Positions 12,905 to 26,600 of a stretch of DNA of 64,000 nucleotides are shown piece after piece; the stretch's first letter is position 1, and each line of letters starts with the position of its first letter. The notes under the pieces are model-generated. The model was not told where the DNA came from. It did no database searches and saw nothing but the letters and a program-made list of their open reading frames with translations. This DNA comes from Vespa crabro (taxonomy: Eukaryota; Arthropoda; Insecta; Hymenoptera; Vespidae). The stretch lies in assembly GCF_910589235.1 (NCBI RefSeq), contig NC_060960.1, positions 2,745,839 to 2,809,838 of the forward strand, read 5' to 3'. A program made the translations under genes and the position numbers.

Positions 12905-14128
12905 GTAATTTATTATTGTAAAATGTTTCAAAGTATATTATAAACTTATAAGTTCTTAAAAAATATAATCTTGTATCATTTATAATATAAATCATCATAT
13001 GAATGCGGGCTATTAGCCTGCATGTTGTAAACAAAGGACGACCTGTTTAAGAAATCAATTTCGTTTATTCAGATCGGTAATTTAGCATAAAGGTTCGTCC
13101 CTTATTTATAGCAGTATTATATTGTATTATATTGCATTATATTGTATTATGTCGTATTATACTGTATTAAATAATGTATTATAATATAGCATAATTTATA
13201 TGATAAAATAAATATTCGTATAATTATTAAGTATGTACTATATATTACTAATATAATAAAAATAAAAAAGTTTAATATGAAAAGAAATCCAATGTATTCT
13301 AAATCCTACCATTATTTTTTATCCTATCATTATTCTCATTTTATTCAAAAAATTGACACACCCACTTCAAATTCTACACAAAGCGAAAATTTTTCCCGCA
13401 AATCGAGATTTGTATCCGGACCACATGACGAACAAAGAAGTGACACGTAAAATTCTTTCACCTTCTAATAAGTTATACTAATTTGTTTAAAATTTCAAAT
13501 TCCAGACAGATAGGACATATTTCTCGTAAATCGAGGCTTGTATCAGGATCGCATAATGTGCGAAGAAATCGCTCCACTTCCTGGTAAGTTATTCTTTCCT
13601 GTTTAAAATTTTAAATGGCACCTAAAATATGATATCTCCCATTTCATGTGATCCTTATACGAAATTTGATTTGCTGGAGAAAATTTTGACTTTGAAATAA
13701 ATAAGTTAATTTTTTGGATAAGGAGAATGATGATATAATTTAATGAAGAACACGTTGGATTTCTTTTATGTTAATCATTTTTATTTTCATTTTTATTAGT
13801 AATATATAGCAAATACGTTGTATTTAACACTTATATTTATGAAATCTATACTTTATCATATAAATTGTGTTATAAGTATAATACAATTTATTTTACGATA
13901 TAATATAATATAATATGATATAATACTGCTGTAAACGAAAGATAAACTTTTATGTTTTTGAAATTACCGACCTAAGTAAATGAAATTGGTTTTTGTAAGT
14001 AATTTGGCCTAATTTTATGTATTTGGCCTTTACAACATGCAGCCTAACAGCCAACAATTTGTTACTATAATTCTTAAGAATTCACAAGTTTATAATATAA
14101 TTTATAACATTTTATAATAATAAATTAC
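12905..14128. mobile_element. Long fold-back (inverted-repeat) element, about 1.2 kb
   Basis: The stretch folds on itself about a centre near 13515. Matching blocks, left against right reversed, are: GTAATTTATTATT (outer ends); ATATTATAAACTT; GCCTGCATGTTGTAAA against GGCTGCATGTTGTAAA; TCGGTAATTT; GCAGTATTAT; CTATATATTACTAATA; AAAAGAAATCCAA against AAAGAAATCCAA; and AAAAAATTGAC against AAAAAATTAAC. The arms are diverged but collinear over hundreds of bases. No transposase or other protein is visible. Two diverged direct copies of a roughly 100-bp unit (about 13398-13505 and 13522-13613) lie near the centre. It may be a fold-back transposon, a MITE dimer or a hairpin-RNA locus. Confidence 0.75.
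13116..13169. repeat. 10-bp tandem repeat inside the fold-back left arm
   Basis: Five copies of a 10-bp unit close to ATTATATTGT run from 13116 to 13165, followed by a partial copy. The mirrored position in the right arm (about 13890-13925) holds a related ATTATAT-type repeat, so the tandem array belongs to the element rather than to chance AT-rich sequence. Confidence 0.75.
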
Positions 14129-15670
14129 TATTTATCGGTTTTAAAAGTTACATGACGATATAAACGATTAATTTTTTTTTTAATTTATAATTAATAATTT
14201 GCAAAATTTGTGATTCATCATTTTTAAAATCCGAATAATTGGCAATTTATTGTATATGTCTTATACGTCTTATAAAAAGAGTTGAGGGACATTGAGGAGG
14301 AAAAGTCTCGTGGTCCAAGGACCGTTTCAAGGGTGAATGAAGAGGCTTAAGTTCGAATGACAAAAGTCGTGCCACTCCGCCAGTATTCTTCTCTCCCACT
14401 ACCTTCTTGTCTCTTCTCCTTCATTCGCTTCTACGTGACTGTTTATCTATCCGCAATGTGAGCTCGTACCCTTCGTTTTACTATCATCTTCAGGTCTGAT
14501 ATTTTTCCCACTCCAACTATTTCTCTTCGGCTTCGAAGGCTGCCCTAAAAGAAACATCTGCATCCATGCAAGATGATCGTAGATTCGAACGGACGGACGG
14601 ACCGACCCTTCTAACAACCAAAAATAGAAACTATTATGGCAGAGCATCTGCCATCGACAGAGAGAAGAGGGTGCAAGAAAAAGAGAAAAATGGCCTTCAA
14701 TGAAATACGGAATGGTGTGTGCTTATTCTCTTACGAAACAGAAATGATTCTGAAATAATGCCAATAACATTGACATGAGTTTTATAATTATAGTGTAACA
14801 TCAATCTTGTTTGGTTTCTTGATCGAGCAAATTTCAAACTTAAACAGATTGTTTGATATTAATGATGGTTTTGATATATATATATATATATATATACTCA
14901 TCTAGTACGAAAAGAAATTCATTATTAACCAACTCATTCATTATTAAACGTTTATTATTTTTGACCAATCTGTATATTTAGCAATAAAAATGATTGGTTT
15001 CAATTGATTTTTTCTAAATATGTATTCATCGAAACTTTTGGTAGTTCTTGTTTTATAATAAAAATTATTATTGTTTTATAATAAAAAAAGTTCTTGTTTT
15101 ATAATAAAAATTGTGTTAACATATGTATATAAATATATATATATATATATATACATAATTATTTATTTAATTATAATTTCCTTATAATAACAATCTTATT
15201 TATTACATTTATTATAGAATTATATTTATTATAGCCAGACTAACATATAACTTCTTAAATTCGTATTCTTAACTTCATGATTCTATAATATAACTAATTA
15301 TAAAAATATTTATGCTCTGATTACATAGGACATAAACATTAAAAAATCGAACACGTTTAATTCCTGTACACATGTTCAAAGCGGAAATCAGACATTTGGC
15401 TTCATCCAGTCAAGTTGATTCATTTCCATCTTGCTTGTATTTACAATTGTATTAAGAATGGATCGTATCGTGTTATACGTTAGTAGTTTATACAACGAAT
15501 GGTTTTCCAAGCACGTAATGCGTACTTTATGAAAGGGAACTGATCGATACTCCACTATGTTCGTATTGCATGCAGGTAAACCGTTACCCGATCGCGATCG
15601 ATGTCTTGGTATGTGCAACATAGTTTCATTTGCATAGGACTGCAATGTATTCATACTTTCATACGAATTA

Positions 15671-15675
15671 TTGTT

Positions 15676-15729
<54 letters not shown>

Positions 15730-15765
15730 GTCGTTGTTGTCGTTGTCGTCGTCGTTGTTATCGTC
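15671..15765. repeat. GTC/GTT trinucleotide microsatellite
   Basis: A run of about 30 GTC and GTT triplets. Read in frame it would give polyvaline or polyserine, but no gene context supports translation. It is a likely length-polymorphic marker. Confidence 0.9.
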
Positions 15766-17113
15766 CTATCATTATTGTACCATAGGCGTTGATTATCAAA
15801 ACAGGAAAACAAAAAAAAAGGATATAACAATAAGAGGAAATGGAATTGGTAGATTTAAAGGAAAAAGCTTCGAAGAGCTTATTTAATTAAATTCTATTTC
15901 ATTCGGTAATTGGCTCAAATATAAACACGATTTTACATTGAATCGTTCGTCTTATCGTTGGTGATGATTGAAAAAAAAAATTTTTATCTTTATTTTTCTT
16001 TCTTTCTTTCTTTCTTTCTTTTTGTCTTTCTTTCATTTTTATTTTTATTTCTTTTTTTTTCTTACCAAGTTATTAATTTTATACAAAGAGGAAATCATTT
16101 TATTCTTTCATTTGAATACTTAGAATATACGATTACGTAGTGCCACATGGAAATTCATTCATTTGACGCCCAACACGCGTACACTTGTGAACGTATATCG
16201 TAAAACATCCATAAAAGGTAACGTGTGGAGAGGAAAGGGAGGTGCATCATTCACGAGCTGTCCTTATCTGTAAGGCTGAGTACTACAAAGCTCGTTAGGA
16301 TACGATAAACACCGGAAGCTAAACAGATCTGTCTGTATAGGCCATGGATTCTTGTCACGCATTCTCCATACATATTTCCATTAGGCTGTTACATACTCGC
16401 GTGGCTCACAGGATGCAACATGTTTATAAAATATATTATTTTCAAAATGTAAAGAAACTGTCTTTCCAATCGGATAATATACAACACGTGTAATCGTATC
16501 GATTTAATTAAACGTTTACTATTTAGACATCTGATTTGACAAGAACTATTATACTCTTGTATATATAGATATTTTATAAAGAACAAAGAAGTTTTCTACG
16601 AGAGAAACAATAATTATAATTTTTTATAATAAATTCATGATAACAATGAGATTAAATCCATGACGTTGCAAAATTACAATATATATGTACTAATAAATTA
16701 TAGTTTAATGTAACATATATGTAACAATAAGTTTTTCATTTTTAAAAATTACGGTAATATCGTTTTATTTTTTTCATTAAAAATTAAAAGAAAAAAAGGA
16801 TTAAGATAGGATATCAGAGTGGATTTTGCGATTATTTGGAGAATCTTACTTTTTTCCTTGGCATCCAACCAAACATTCTCCAGTTTACATGTAATACAAA
16901 TAGTGCCTTAACATGTCCTCATTCTGCATGCACAGGTAGCCACCTCTTTTACGTGGATCACCATGCGTGTAATTCAATTTCAGAAGGCATTGGAGCGGTC
17001 ATATCTTTCCATAAGTTAACCTGCAACATATCATGCTAATAGATGACATCTTCACCTCGTTGTTCACAATACACATTATACAGTACGTAACAGCATACGT
17101 AGAAGATGGAAGA

Positions 17114-17115
<2 letters not shown>

Positions 17116-17180
<65 letters not shown>

Positions 17181-17182
17181 TT
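17116..17182. repeat. CT dinucleotide microsatellite
   Basis: A nearly pure CT array of more than 50 nt, followed by TTTCTCTCTC. Similar GA arrays occur at about 19131-19190, 19957-19996 and 62521-62573. Confidence 0.9.
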
Positions 17183-17497
17183 TTCTTCAAGTAATATACG
17201 ATCGAACATGCTTTCCTTCTAGTCTTATCGTAGAAGCACAGTCAAGAAGACTTCAAAGTGATGGAAATCGATTATATCGAAAGACAAACGCGCTAAGTCT
17301 GTTGCTTCATTTTCCAAATCGATTGTCAACGAGGTTCCTTGCGTTCGCAATTGTACTGTAATGTAATCAGGAAGTTTAAAATTGTAATTAGGAAATATAT
17401 AAGTTGTAACTGATAAAATATATTTTTCCAAAAGTATACGTAGTTTTTATATTACGAATTTTTAGATCTAAGAAATTTTAAAAAATTATATAAAACT

Positions 17498-17641
17498 AAC
17501 AAAATTTATTCTTTATTTAACATTATTAAATTTTTCAATGAGAAAGATTATTTCAATAGATAAACCATGAACAAAATCTATTTTTTATTTAACATTATTA
17601 AGATTTTTAATAAAAAAGATTATGTCAATGGAAACTAAACG
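17498..17641. repeat. Two-copy tandem repeat, 72-bp unit
   Basis: Two adjacent, slightly diverged copies start at 17498 and 17570. Both begin AACAAAAT(T/C)TATT and share TTATTTAACATTATTAA followed by an AAAGATTAT block. This is a plain tandem duplication in non-coding DNA. Confidence 0.75.
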
Positions 17642-18889
17642 CATTTTAATTAAATTACGTCATCATAAATTAAATAACGATATCAAGAAATATATAATAC
17701 TTACTTTACGAAAGAGAAATTTAAATTAATAAAAACAGGGACTAACTGGAGTTTTTTCAATAGAAAAAATTTTCCTATGCCTTGACGTGATGTTTAATTA
17801 TTTTTCCGATAATGAGTCAACGACATTGTGAGAAAAATCGATCGATTATTATCTTTATGTTTATAAATAATACTTTTATCAAATAAGTATAGCTCACGTG
17901 GGCGGTCGTTGTACTCATTGCGATGAGAATAAAAAGAAATTTCTACATTCGTGCGTAAGAGACAACGTTGTTTCAGAATTTCTTTGGTATGCGGCAGAAG
18001 GTCAAGGATCGTCTAGCCTAGCATGCCAGAGTTCAGCCGGTTATTCGCAACTTCTCATATAAGATTCGAGTATCTTTTAACTTTTAAATGTAATATGCCG
18101 ATTACATTTATTTTTTTTACATTTTTACATTTCTAATTGCCATTCATTTAAATACGCACAATTATTTTGTTAGTGGGAGTTGGCGCAATCCGAGCATTGA
18201 AACAAAAAAAAAAATAAATGAGAGAAAAAAGAAAATAAAGAAAGAAAAAAATGGGGCCAAATGTCTACATAAACCGTCATAAAATTCCGATTGATTCTGA
18301 ACTCAACAAACGACATTTGATTTATAGATAAAATACTTCGATCAATTTGATCTATCTTATTATTTTTAAATTGCAATCACACAAGCAACCATAACGTTAT
18401 TGATTTAAATATGCAGATTTATATATTAGGCCTTAGAAGGTCAATCGTGATAACGTCATATGAATTATCATCATTTTTGTAACAGATAGATAACAATAAC
18501 TTTCATAAGATCAATCAATCTTTTCTTCTCTATAACATTTTCACGTCAGTAGATCTTTGAAAAGACACTGTATCCATCGAATCGTTCAGTACCTACCCTA
18601 AGAAATTCTATTATACGTGAAAAAGAGATTGAAGAATCTAAGAGTATTTAGGTAGCCATCTTTCTTGTGGTTGATCGCCCAAGTGCTCTCCTAAGCTAGC
18701 ACCTTGTGTATACGAGAGGAGGTCAAGGATTCGTGACACGTTTTTTCATCCGCGATTCCACATTCCGTACTGCACACACCGGTGGCCGTTACGATATAAC
18801 GGCCTTCCTCGTTGCTCAACTATGGCCGCGTTTCAGCTAATACTCTTGACGAGTCTCCTTGTTACGTAAAAAGGATGTGATAAGTATAC

Positions 18890-18931
<42 letters not shown>

Positions 18932-19141
18932 TTCATTAACTATCCTTTTTTTAAATCTTTCAGTTATTTCTTAAAGAAAATTATAAAAAAAAAATCAATG
19001 AATTGTTATACATTGTGAGAAAAGCATAAATTTGATGATAGACCAAAAAAAAGATAACTTTGAAATCGGAAGAGATCGAGGAAGAAGAAAAAGCTTTTAA
19101 CAGCCCCTCGTAAAATTATTCTGAAAGAGACAGAAAGAGAA

Positions 19142-19180
<39 letters not shown>

Positions 19181-19955
19181 AAGAGAGAGAAGGAGAATCA
19201 TTATTGCAACTTGAAGGTCGAGGTATGACTATTTCTCGAATAATCGAATATCGCCAGACGTACCGATTCTTCGTAAAGCATTGAACTATATTTAACTGTT
19301 CAATATATAATCAGTGTTCGATAATAAACTAAAGCGCTATAGTACATTGAGGTTTCGATGTTATCATTCACTTCGATGATACTAATCCAAACTTATTAAT
19401 GCATCTCGACGACGCTATCACGTATAGTAACATAGCTAATGCAATTCTGTTGTAATTAAATTTGGTTGGTCTAATACAGCTCGATAGTATGTAATTAGAA
19501 GTGATATTGATTGAGCAATCGATACATCTCACACGATAATCAAATAATTCTCGTACAACTACGATGTTTCATTGGTTTCCCATTAATCTAATTACTCATT
19601 TCTATTATTTCTTTTTTCTTTTTTTGTTTCCTTTTATTATGAAAATACGTACATTCTTAAGAGTTCTATTATAGTTCATTAACTAGTCGGAGTAAATCGT
19701 GCAAGGTATTTCACGTAGAATCATAAAACGAGAAACTATCGATTCCGAGAATATTACATTGGTATAACAACAACTTGCATATTCAACGGGCTATGAAACG
19801 TCCTTCTACGCTGGCTTAACGACTTTTGCACTTCGTGCTCTCTGAGTGACTAATAATAAGATCTTTCGAAGAAGATCCACAGATAGAAAGAATCGAAGGA
19901 CATATTATGCATTTTGTCTAAATTTGTCGATACTCTAATCTAAATAAGAAATAAT

Positions 19956-19999
<44 letters not shown>

Positions 20000-22639
20000 T
20001 TTATTCTCTAAATCGATAATAAATAAAGACGAATGTTTATCATGTCCCATCCATTTTTATACGAGAAACTCAATATTTTTTATAATTTTAGAATTCCCTT
20101 GACTCAAATTATCGTAGTTTACAAAGTACAGTTAGAACGTTAAAATCAAAAATAATCAGTTCTTGACTCGATAATAACAGAATTCTTAGCGAATCACTTG
20201 AAAATTCCGAGGGTCGTCAACGAACATTAAGCGTGCAAATTCTCATAGGCGCAGTTTACTTTTATAGATAGGTAGAAAGCGTATAAAATTACAGGAAGCA
20301 TCAACGACTGACTGGTTTTACGAGAAAGAGAGAGAAAGAAAGAATAAGAGAGGAGAGAGAGAGAGAGAGAGAAGATAGATGAGAAGGATAGGAAAGGGTG
20401 TTCATGGGCAGTCGACTTCTCAAAAAAAAAATTCAACGTCCGCATCTCTCTTTTTTTTTTATGCATCATACATATTTAACATTATTATTCCCCAAACTAA
20501 ACTCCTTCAGTCGAAATTGCGTAATAGCAAGTTAACGAGCCATAAAGCAGATACGAGTACGAAGCTATATAAGTATGCTTTGTTGTCTCTCTTATCTATT
20601 AACAATTACCGCAACGACAAGTATTAGCAAGAATTATTATTATTTGACATACGTATTTGCAATCAGCGTAACCTTTTTTATTATTATTATGCGCATGAAT
20701 TTATAAATAGGTCGAAACAATAATCCACTACATGTTCGGTCGCAAATTTGATTAGCCTCATATATGAGAGTTGAATTAAATTGACGAAAACTTTTTCATT
20801 CCAATCTCGTGAAAGAAACGATATTAGATATTAATCAAGATAAATTTTCGAACGCATGATTTTACCGATCTATTTTTATATTATAAAATCGATATATTTT
20901 TAATGAGTCCTATAATGAGAGAATGAGGAATAATAACAAATAAAATTTGTTTATTACATGCATATGCATCTATTATCGTTTACATGAAACGAAAAAAATA
21001 TGCGTAAAATCAAATTTCTTTTTTTAAAGAGGAAAAAAGAGAAAAAAATATTAACGATAATCGTTGTACGACTTAAAAGGAAACGGGTAGTCATAAAATC
21101 GGCGCGAACCAATTTCGTTGCGACATACATATGTGATGAATTGACACCTGCATGATTCCATGTTTATACATTTGTGTGTGTGTGTGTACGTATACGTAAG
21201 TATCGTGTACTTTCTAGTTAATTATCGTAACGTGCCGTGAGCGAACAGCTGTTTGGCGTATACCTACGTTACACACGTGGTAGTGCAAAATTCTGATATA
21301 TCGCATTTTGTCGAATATTTTAAATGTAAATCGTACTCATTCTTTTCGAAGTGCGTATTTAAAAAAAAAATCGAAATTATTATAAAAACATTTTCATTGC
21401 GTGAACATTAACGACATTCTATTTGATTTCATCAAGATGATCTATATATTCGATAATAGTTCTAACGGTCTGGAAAAATAAAGTCGAACTCGAAGAGAAA
21501 TGCGGGTATGCTGGAAAGTAAAAAGAGCTTACTAAGAAGGCATATAATTTCGAAACAAAAAATTCTATATTTGTTTTTTGTCGACGACGCTTTATCAGAC
21601 ACGTGGGCGTTTTTTCGGAAAAGAATTTGAAAACTATATCGAAAGTATGTAAGTTAACATCATACAACGAAAATAGATCGATTTCTTTATTATACGTGAC
21701 AATGAGATTCACTTAAGAACGATTGAAATTTGAAAGAAAACATTTGTTCGAGATTATTGGTAAAATTGAATCGAGATTAAGCTTAATAATGTAACATAAA
21801 TTGTTAATACGGAAGATATTTGTTGATAGTTTTAAAAAGAAAAGAGAAACGAAGAGTTGTAAAATGTCTAAAAGAGTTCGTTTGCCGGCATCTTTCATCT
21901 CTCATTATTCTTCTACCGCCTTTTTTCGAAACTATAACTTTCAATCAGTTAGTGGGGAATGTGAGTGAAGTGTAAACGCGGCATAAGGCAGTTACGAAGC
22001 TCTCAGTCGTGTTCGGTACAGCTGCACTCATCGCGCAACGCGACCTTTCCCGTACAAACACCCAACGAGAATTGTTGCCAACTTAAGGCGAATAGAGAGA
22101 AATAATATAAGAGAAAGAGACAAAAAGATAGAGCGAGTATACCCCAACTGCGTACTCCCCACGCGAAAAACGGGCGGACGAAGCCCTGCCGTGGACCACC
22201 CACGCGTCGTTGTTACACCTACACATATGTCTATCCCGATTCGATATGTATTCCCGAGCGTATACTCCTTTAAGCGTTTCTTCTATGCGATTTTTCCATT
22301 CTCTCGTAGATCGGAATAAAATGCTGCACAGTCACATATGTGACGTCCCATGCGATCGCTCTCCTACTATTTTACATTATCTCGTTAATTTGCATCGGTA
22401 CAAGGCATTTACATGTTTTCAGTAACGTAATATTGTTATATATTTTTTTTGAATAACATTGCGGTTTTATCTTTTCCTTTTTTTTTCTTTGAAAAATTTG
22501 AAAAAAAAAAAAAAAAGAAGAAACTTCTCGGAACAGTACCATTTCTTTATTGTATTTATCTCGAAATAAAAATAGAATATATTCTAAAATCCAAAAATAA
22601 TTCTTTCAATAAAGATCATAATTAATACTTCAGTAAATT

Positions 22640-23618
22640 AGTTTCGAATTACACCAAAGAGTCGAGAAGAAAAAATCATAACGCGGAACACAAAAGACAA
22701 TTCGCGTGCACGGTCTAGTGGGAAGAAGAAACAAGTGAGCCGGGTACAGGAATAAACTCGTACGGCCCTGGCATTCGGTATCGTTCGGGCCGTAGGAAGG
22801 CGACCGTTCGGTTGGTAGCAGTGGCGCCGTGCCAGTCGGTGCATCGTGCGGCGCGAGCAGTCGAGCCTGGCGAGGTCGTCTCTCGCGTCGCCTTTCTCGT
22901 GTCTCTCTCTCTCTTGCTCGGTGGTCACACAACTACACAACGTTCTTCGCGTAGAACGCATAATACTTGAAACTTGTAATTCTACTAGTGAGAAAACAGT
23001 TGAAAGAGAAGTTCCAAATTTTTTCGAAGAGGAAGAAGAAAAAAACAGAAAAGAAAAAAAGAAAGAGGGAAAATCATATATATATACAATATATATATAC
23101 ATATACATCATGTATGTATATATATATACATGTACGCATACATATAGGTAAAAAGAAAGAGATAGAGGTAGATAGAGAGAAAGAGAAAGAACTCGGGAAA
23201 AGTCGTGAGTGGTTCGTGCGTTCGAAATGTACGTGGTGTGAGGCTATGAAGAAGAAACGAGGATCAGTGTTGGAAGAAGTCACCGTTGTCGTTGTTGGGC
23301 GTAGCCGGGCGTCGCGCGAAATTGCTTGAAAGCGGCCTCTCCTACGCTCTCAGTGCGTGACAGTACTGGAGCTCTCTGCCATTGGAAAAGGATATGTATC
23401 CATCTCTCTTTCACTCGCAACATCGTTACTACAAGCAATACTACTACTATTCATTGGTATCAACTAATATACTCGGATTCTACTTTACCGTCCCTATCTA
23501 AAGAGAGACAGACACTGTCGTGGAAGTTTGAGTAAAAAAGTTATACAAGAAATAGTGATCGAAGATTATTATGCCTACGGTGTGATTGTAGCACAAATTT
23601 CGGATTCTCGAAAGCGAG
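22640..23618 (+). promoter_or_regulatory. Candidate promoter and 5' untranslated exon upstream of PI4KB
   Basis: A GC- and CpG-richer patch stands out from AT-rich flanks. TCAGT initiator-like sites occur at about 22000 (CTCAGTCGTG) and 23350 (CTCAGTGCGTG). A strong donor, CGAG followed by GTGAGT, lies at 23618/23619. The first acceptor on this strand that leads directly into recognised coding sequence is the PI4KB one at 31843-31844. The simplest reading is a first untranslated exon ending at 23618 and an intron of about 8.2 kb. The link is an inference; the exon could belong to another transcript, and other GC patches at 26280-26740 and 29090-29280 could serve equally. Confidence 0.4.
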
Positions 23619-26600
23619 GTGAGTTCTTCACCGTCGCCACATCATCGTCATCATTAATGTCGCACCCCATCGTAATGATCATCGACGTTTGTCCGTGTGA
23701 CATATGTATGTGCGCGCAGCGTGCGAGCTTGCTATATGTTTAGTGAAAGAGACAGAATGAAACATGAATAGAGAAAGGCGCTATCCTTGTTTTATCTGTG
23801 AGTAGTATATAAAAAGAAGAAACAAAATACAAGAGAGGTAGAGATTTCACGAATATCTTAGAGAACCCCGTTCTCTGCGATGTGTGAAAGCAGTGTATTC
23901 CTTGTGTCGATTTACACACTCATACATAAACATACACACATGATATATACACACGAGTACGCGTATCACTCTTATATATATACTCGACCGAGCTTCGTAA
24001 CTTATGTTATTTTGACGAATTGGTATACGTTGGCTCTTTTCTAAAAAATATACTTATATTAATATTAATAATAATAATTATAATAATAATAATAATAATT
24101 ATTATTATTATTATTATATTATTATATTATATCAAAAAATATAGAATGATTCTTTTTTTTTTAATCGGAGAAAAAAGATAGGGAAACGAATTCGTGAAAA
24201 TATTTTTCTTCATATACGATTCGTTTAACAGACAGATAGCTCGTAGAACGGTCGATGATACTCCTGTGTTCGTGCAATTCGGAGTTAGCGATAACGCGTG
24301 CGGTATTGTTTCGTGTCGAGAGATATACGAATGGTAGAAAAGAGATGGGTAGACAGAGAGAGAGAGAGTGTGTGTAGCTGTCATTGTCAAAGTATAGTAC
24401 TGGTCCCTTCCTACTTCTGCTACTTCTGATGGTAGGGTGGAAAAAGTAGGGGAAAGAGAAATGGCCTGACTTTGAAAACATACGTACTTTTGCTTTTAAA
24501 AGTATATTGAGAGTACATATAGGTAAGCCGATAAAAGAAAGAAATTCCTTTTATCGAAGTCGTTTCTTCATCTCTTTCTCTTTTTCTCTTACAAGTTAAA
24601 TGCAAAGTGAGAGAAACCAGGATGTGTAATACATAGTATGCGTTATACATATGTAGTCCTTGGTTTTGGCTGCCATCGTCGACTTTCTCGAATCGATTTG
24701 AACGCGATATATGAGGATACGAAAATTTTAGCCGCGTTCTTTCGAAATTCGTGAAATTCGACGAAATTATTATTTCTTTATTGAAACTTTTTTAATGATA
24801 AGGAAATATAGATTAACGATTATAATAAATTCTTATTATTGAATTTCATTCGATCATTAATAGATGTTATTTGGTTTACATTATGTTACGAAATTATAAG
24901 GGAAAAAAAAAAAGAAAGAAAAAAAAAACAAGAAGGAAAAAAAACAGAACGTACGTTGGTTCCCCCCTTGGCTCCCTTGGCTCTTTGCCAGCTATTTAGA
25001 ATGACCAGCGAAAATGCGAACGAGGAAGGATTAAATGGGGAGAAGTTAGTCACGTGAGAAACTTCAGTTTGTTCTGTATCGTTTATCTTTCTTCTATATT
25101 CCTCGGATAAAAAGTATAGATCCTATTAAAGTGTTTTTTTCTCTAATGTGCGTGCATAACGCATATTTCCGTTTTAGTATACTTCGTCTTTCAATGCCAT
25201 CGCACATGGATTTATATGACGTCAGCTTTGACGTAAACTTGTAAAGGGTTGAAAAAGTCTAATAGAGGGGATGTATCTTTTAAGATCCTGCATGCGGTAA
25301 AGCGCGCTCCGTCTGCATCCGGGATTAATGTTGATTATATATTGAGCTAAAGGAAACGGTTTAGTTTCAATATTTTCGTTTCTCTTCTTTTTCTTTTTAT
25401 TATTTTTTTATTTTGTTCTCTCTTTTATTTTTTTTCTTTTATTTATTTATTTTTTTTTTCGATCATCGATTCATTTAAAATTCTTTTTAAGCGGATCATT
25501 GGTTTAAAATCGTTCATTTAATGGAAATAAATCGATAGATGAATCATGTCAATATTTTCAAGTAGATAACGCAAAGATAATTTCATTGATTATCACGTTG
25601 TCGAGAAGATCGTAACAATTCTGTCGTATGAAACTTATAAAAAAAAAAAGAAAAAATAATTCATTTGTATAAATAAGAGCGTTTTTATCGCTTTCTAATC
25701 ATGAACAAGCTTCGAAAGAAATTGAGAGAGAAATAATATGCCGAATGTTTCGTTTCGAAGTGCAACTGCTTAATTTATTTCTTTTTTTCTTTTTTTCTTT
25801 TTTTCTGTTTTAACAATAATATTTTTATAAATACGAAAAGGAATTTCATCAAATGCGGAAAAATTGAACAATGTATATATTATCAAAACTATCACGTAAA
25901 TCAACCGTCAATTATTATCCTTTAATAAAAAGTTTTCCTCAATGAGAATCGAAGGTTATGTATATTCTTTATCGATTCTCCAAGATTGTATAAACGTATA
26001 ACGATATATAGTAAATTTATTTTATTTCTTGTTTTTCTTGCATAATACATATTCTATCATTTATTATACTGACCAATGAGCGATCAAACAAAGCACTGCA
26101 AATTGATTGATTAACTCTCTTTGACCAATCGGTTCTCAACCGATGATATATCAGATTTATTAATAATATACGGAAAAAAGGAATATGTGTATATGTATAT
26201 TTCAAATAGCAATGTTAGAAAAGCATAAGTCGGAAAGGATTAAGATCGGACTTTATTTTCTACGCTTGAAAGGTCTAGAGAAGAAGGTACGATGTACGTT
26301 AGCCGACAGACGAATTCCATGAAATCAGAAGAGTCGATCGGGTGGAGTTCTCACGGGAATAGGAAGGGAAGAGTTTCATGGAGAATCACGAGCCCTTAAG
26401 ACGCCGGTGAAGGCGGCCCTTCGTTCTCTCACTGTGCTGCTTTTACTCCCTGGCACACCCCAGAAACGGCACCGCGAGAGAGTCAGTCACGCGTGAACGT
26501 TGCCGGCGAAAAAGCTGTGCAAGAAAGAGACGGAATGAGCTTTGCTAGAGATAGATAGATGTGGCGAGCGAGTGAGTGAGTGAGTAAGCGAGCGAGCGAG

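Larger units (their letters stand above)
14129..21990. other. Gene desert with microsatellites, no gene seen
   Basis: No exon or RNA gene could be supported. The region has AT repeats (14873-14896, 15134-15152, 18893-18930), a GTC-type trinucleotide array, CT and GA arrays, a two-copy 72-bp tandem repeat, and GC-richer patches near 14280-14680, 16140-16420, 17880-18060, 18540-18860 and 21060-21270. Open frames in these patches are short and low in complexity or unrecognisable. Confidence 0.55.

Noticed and set aside
15601..15792. Polyvaline/polyserine open frames
   Set aside because: Direct translation of the GTC/GTT microsatellite; no gene context.
22638..23111. 157-codon minus-strand open frame
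   Set aside because: Runs across pyrimidine/purine repeats in the CpG-rich patch; low complexity and no similarity recognised.
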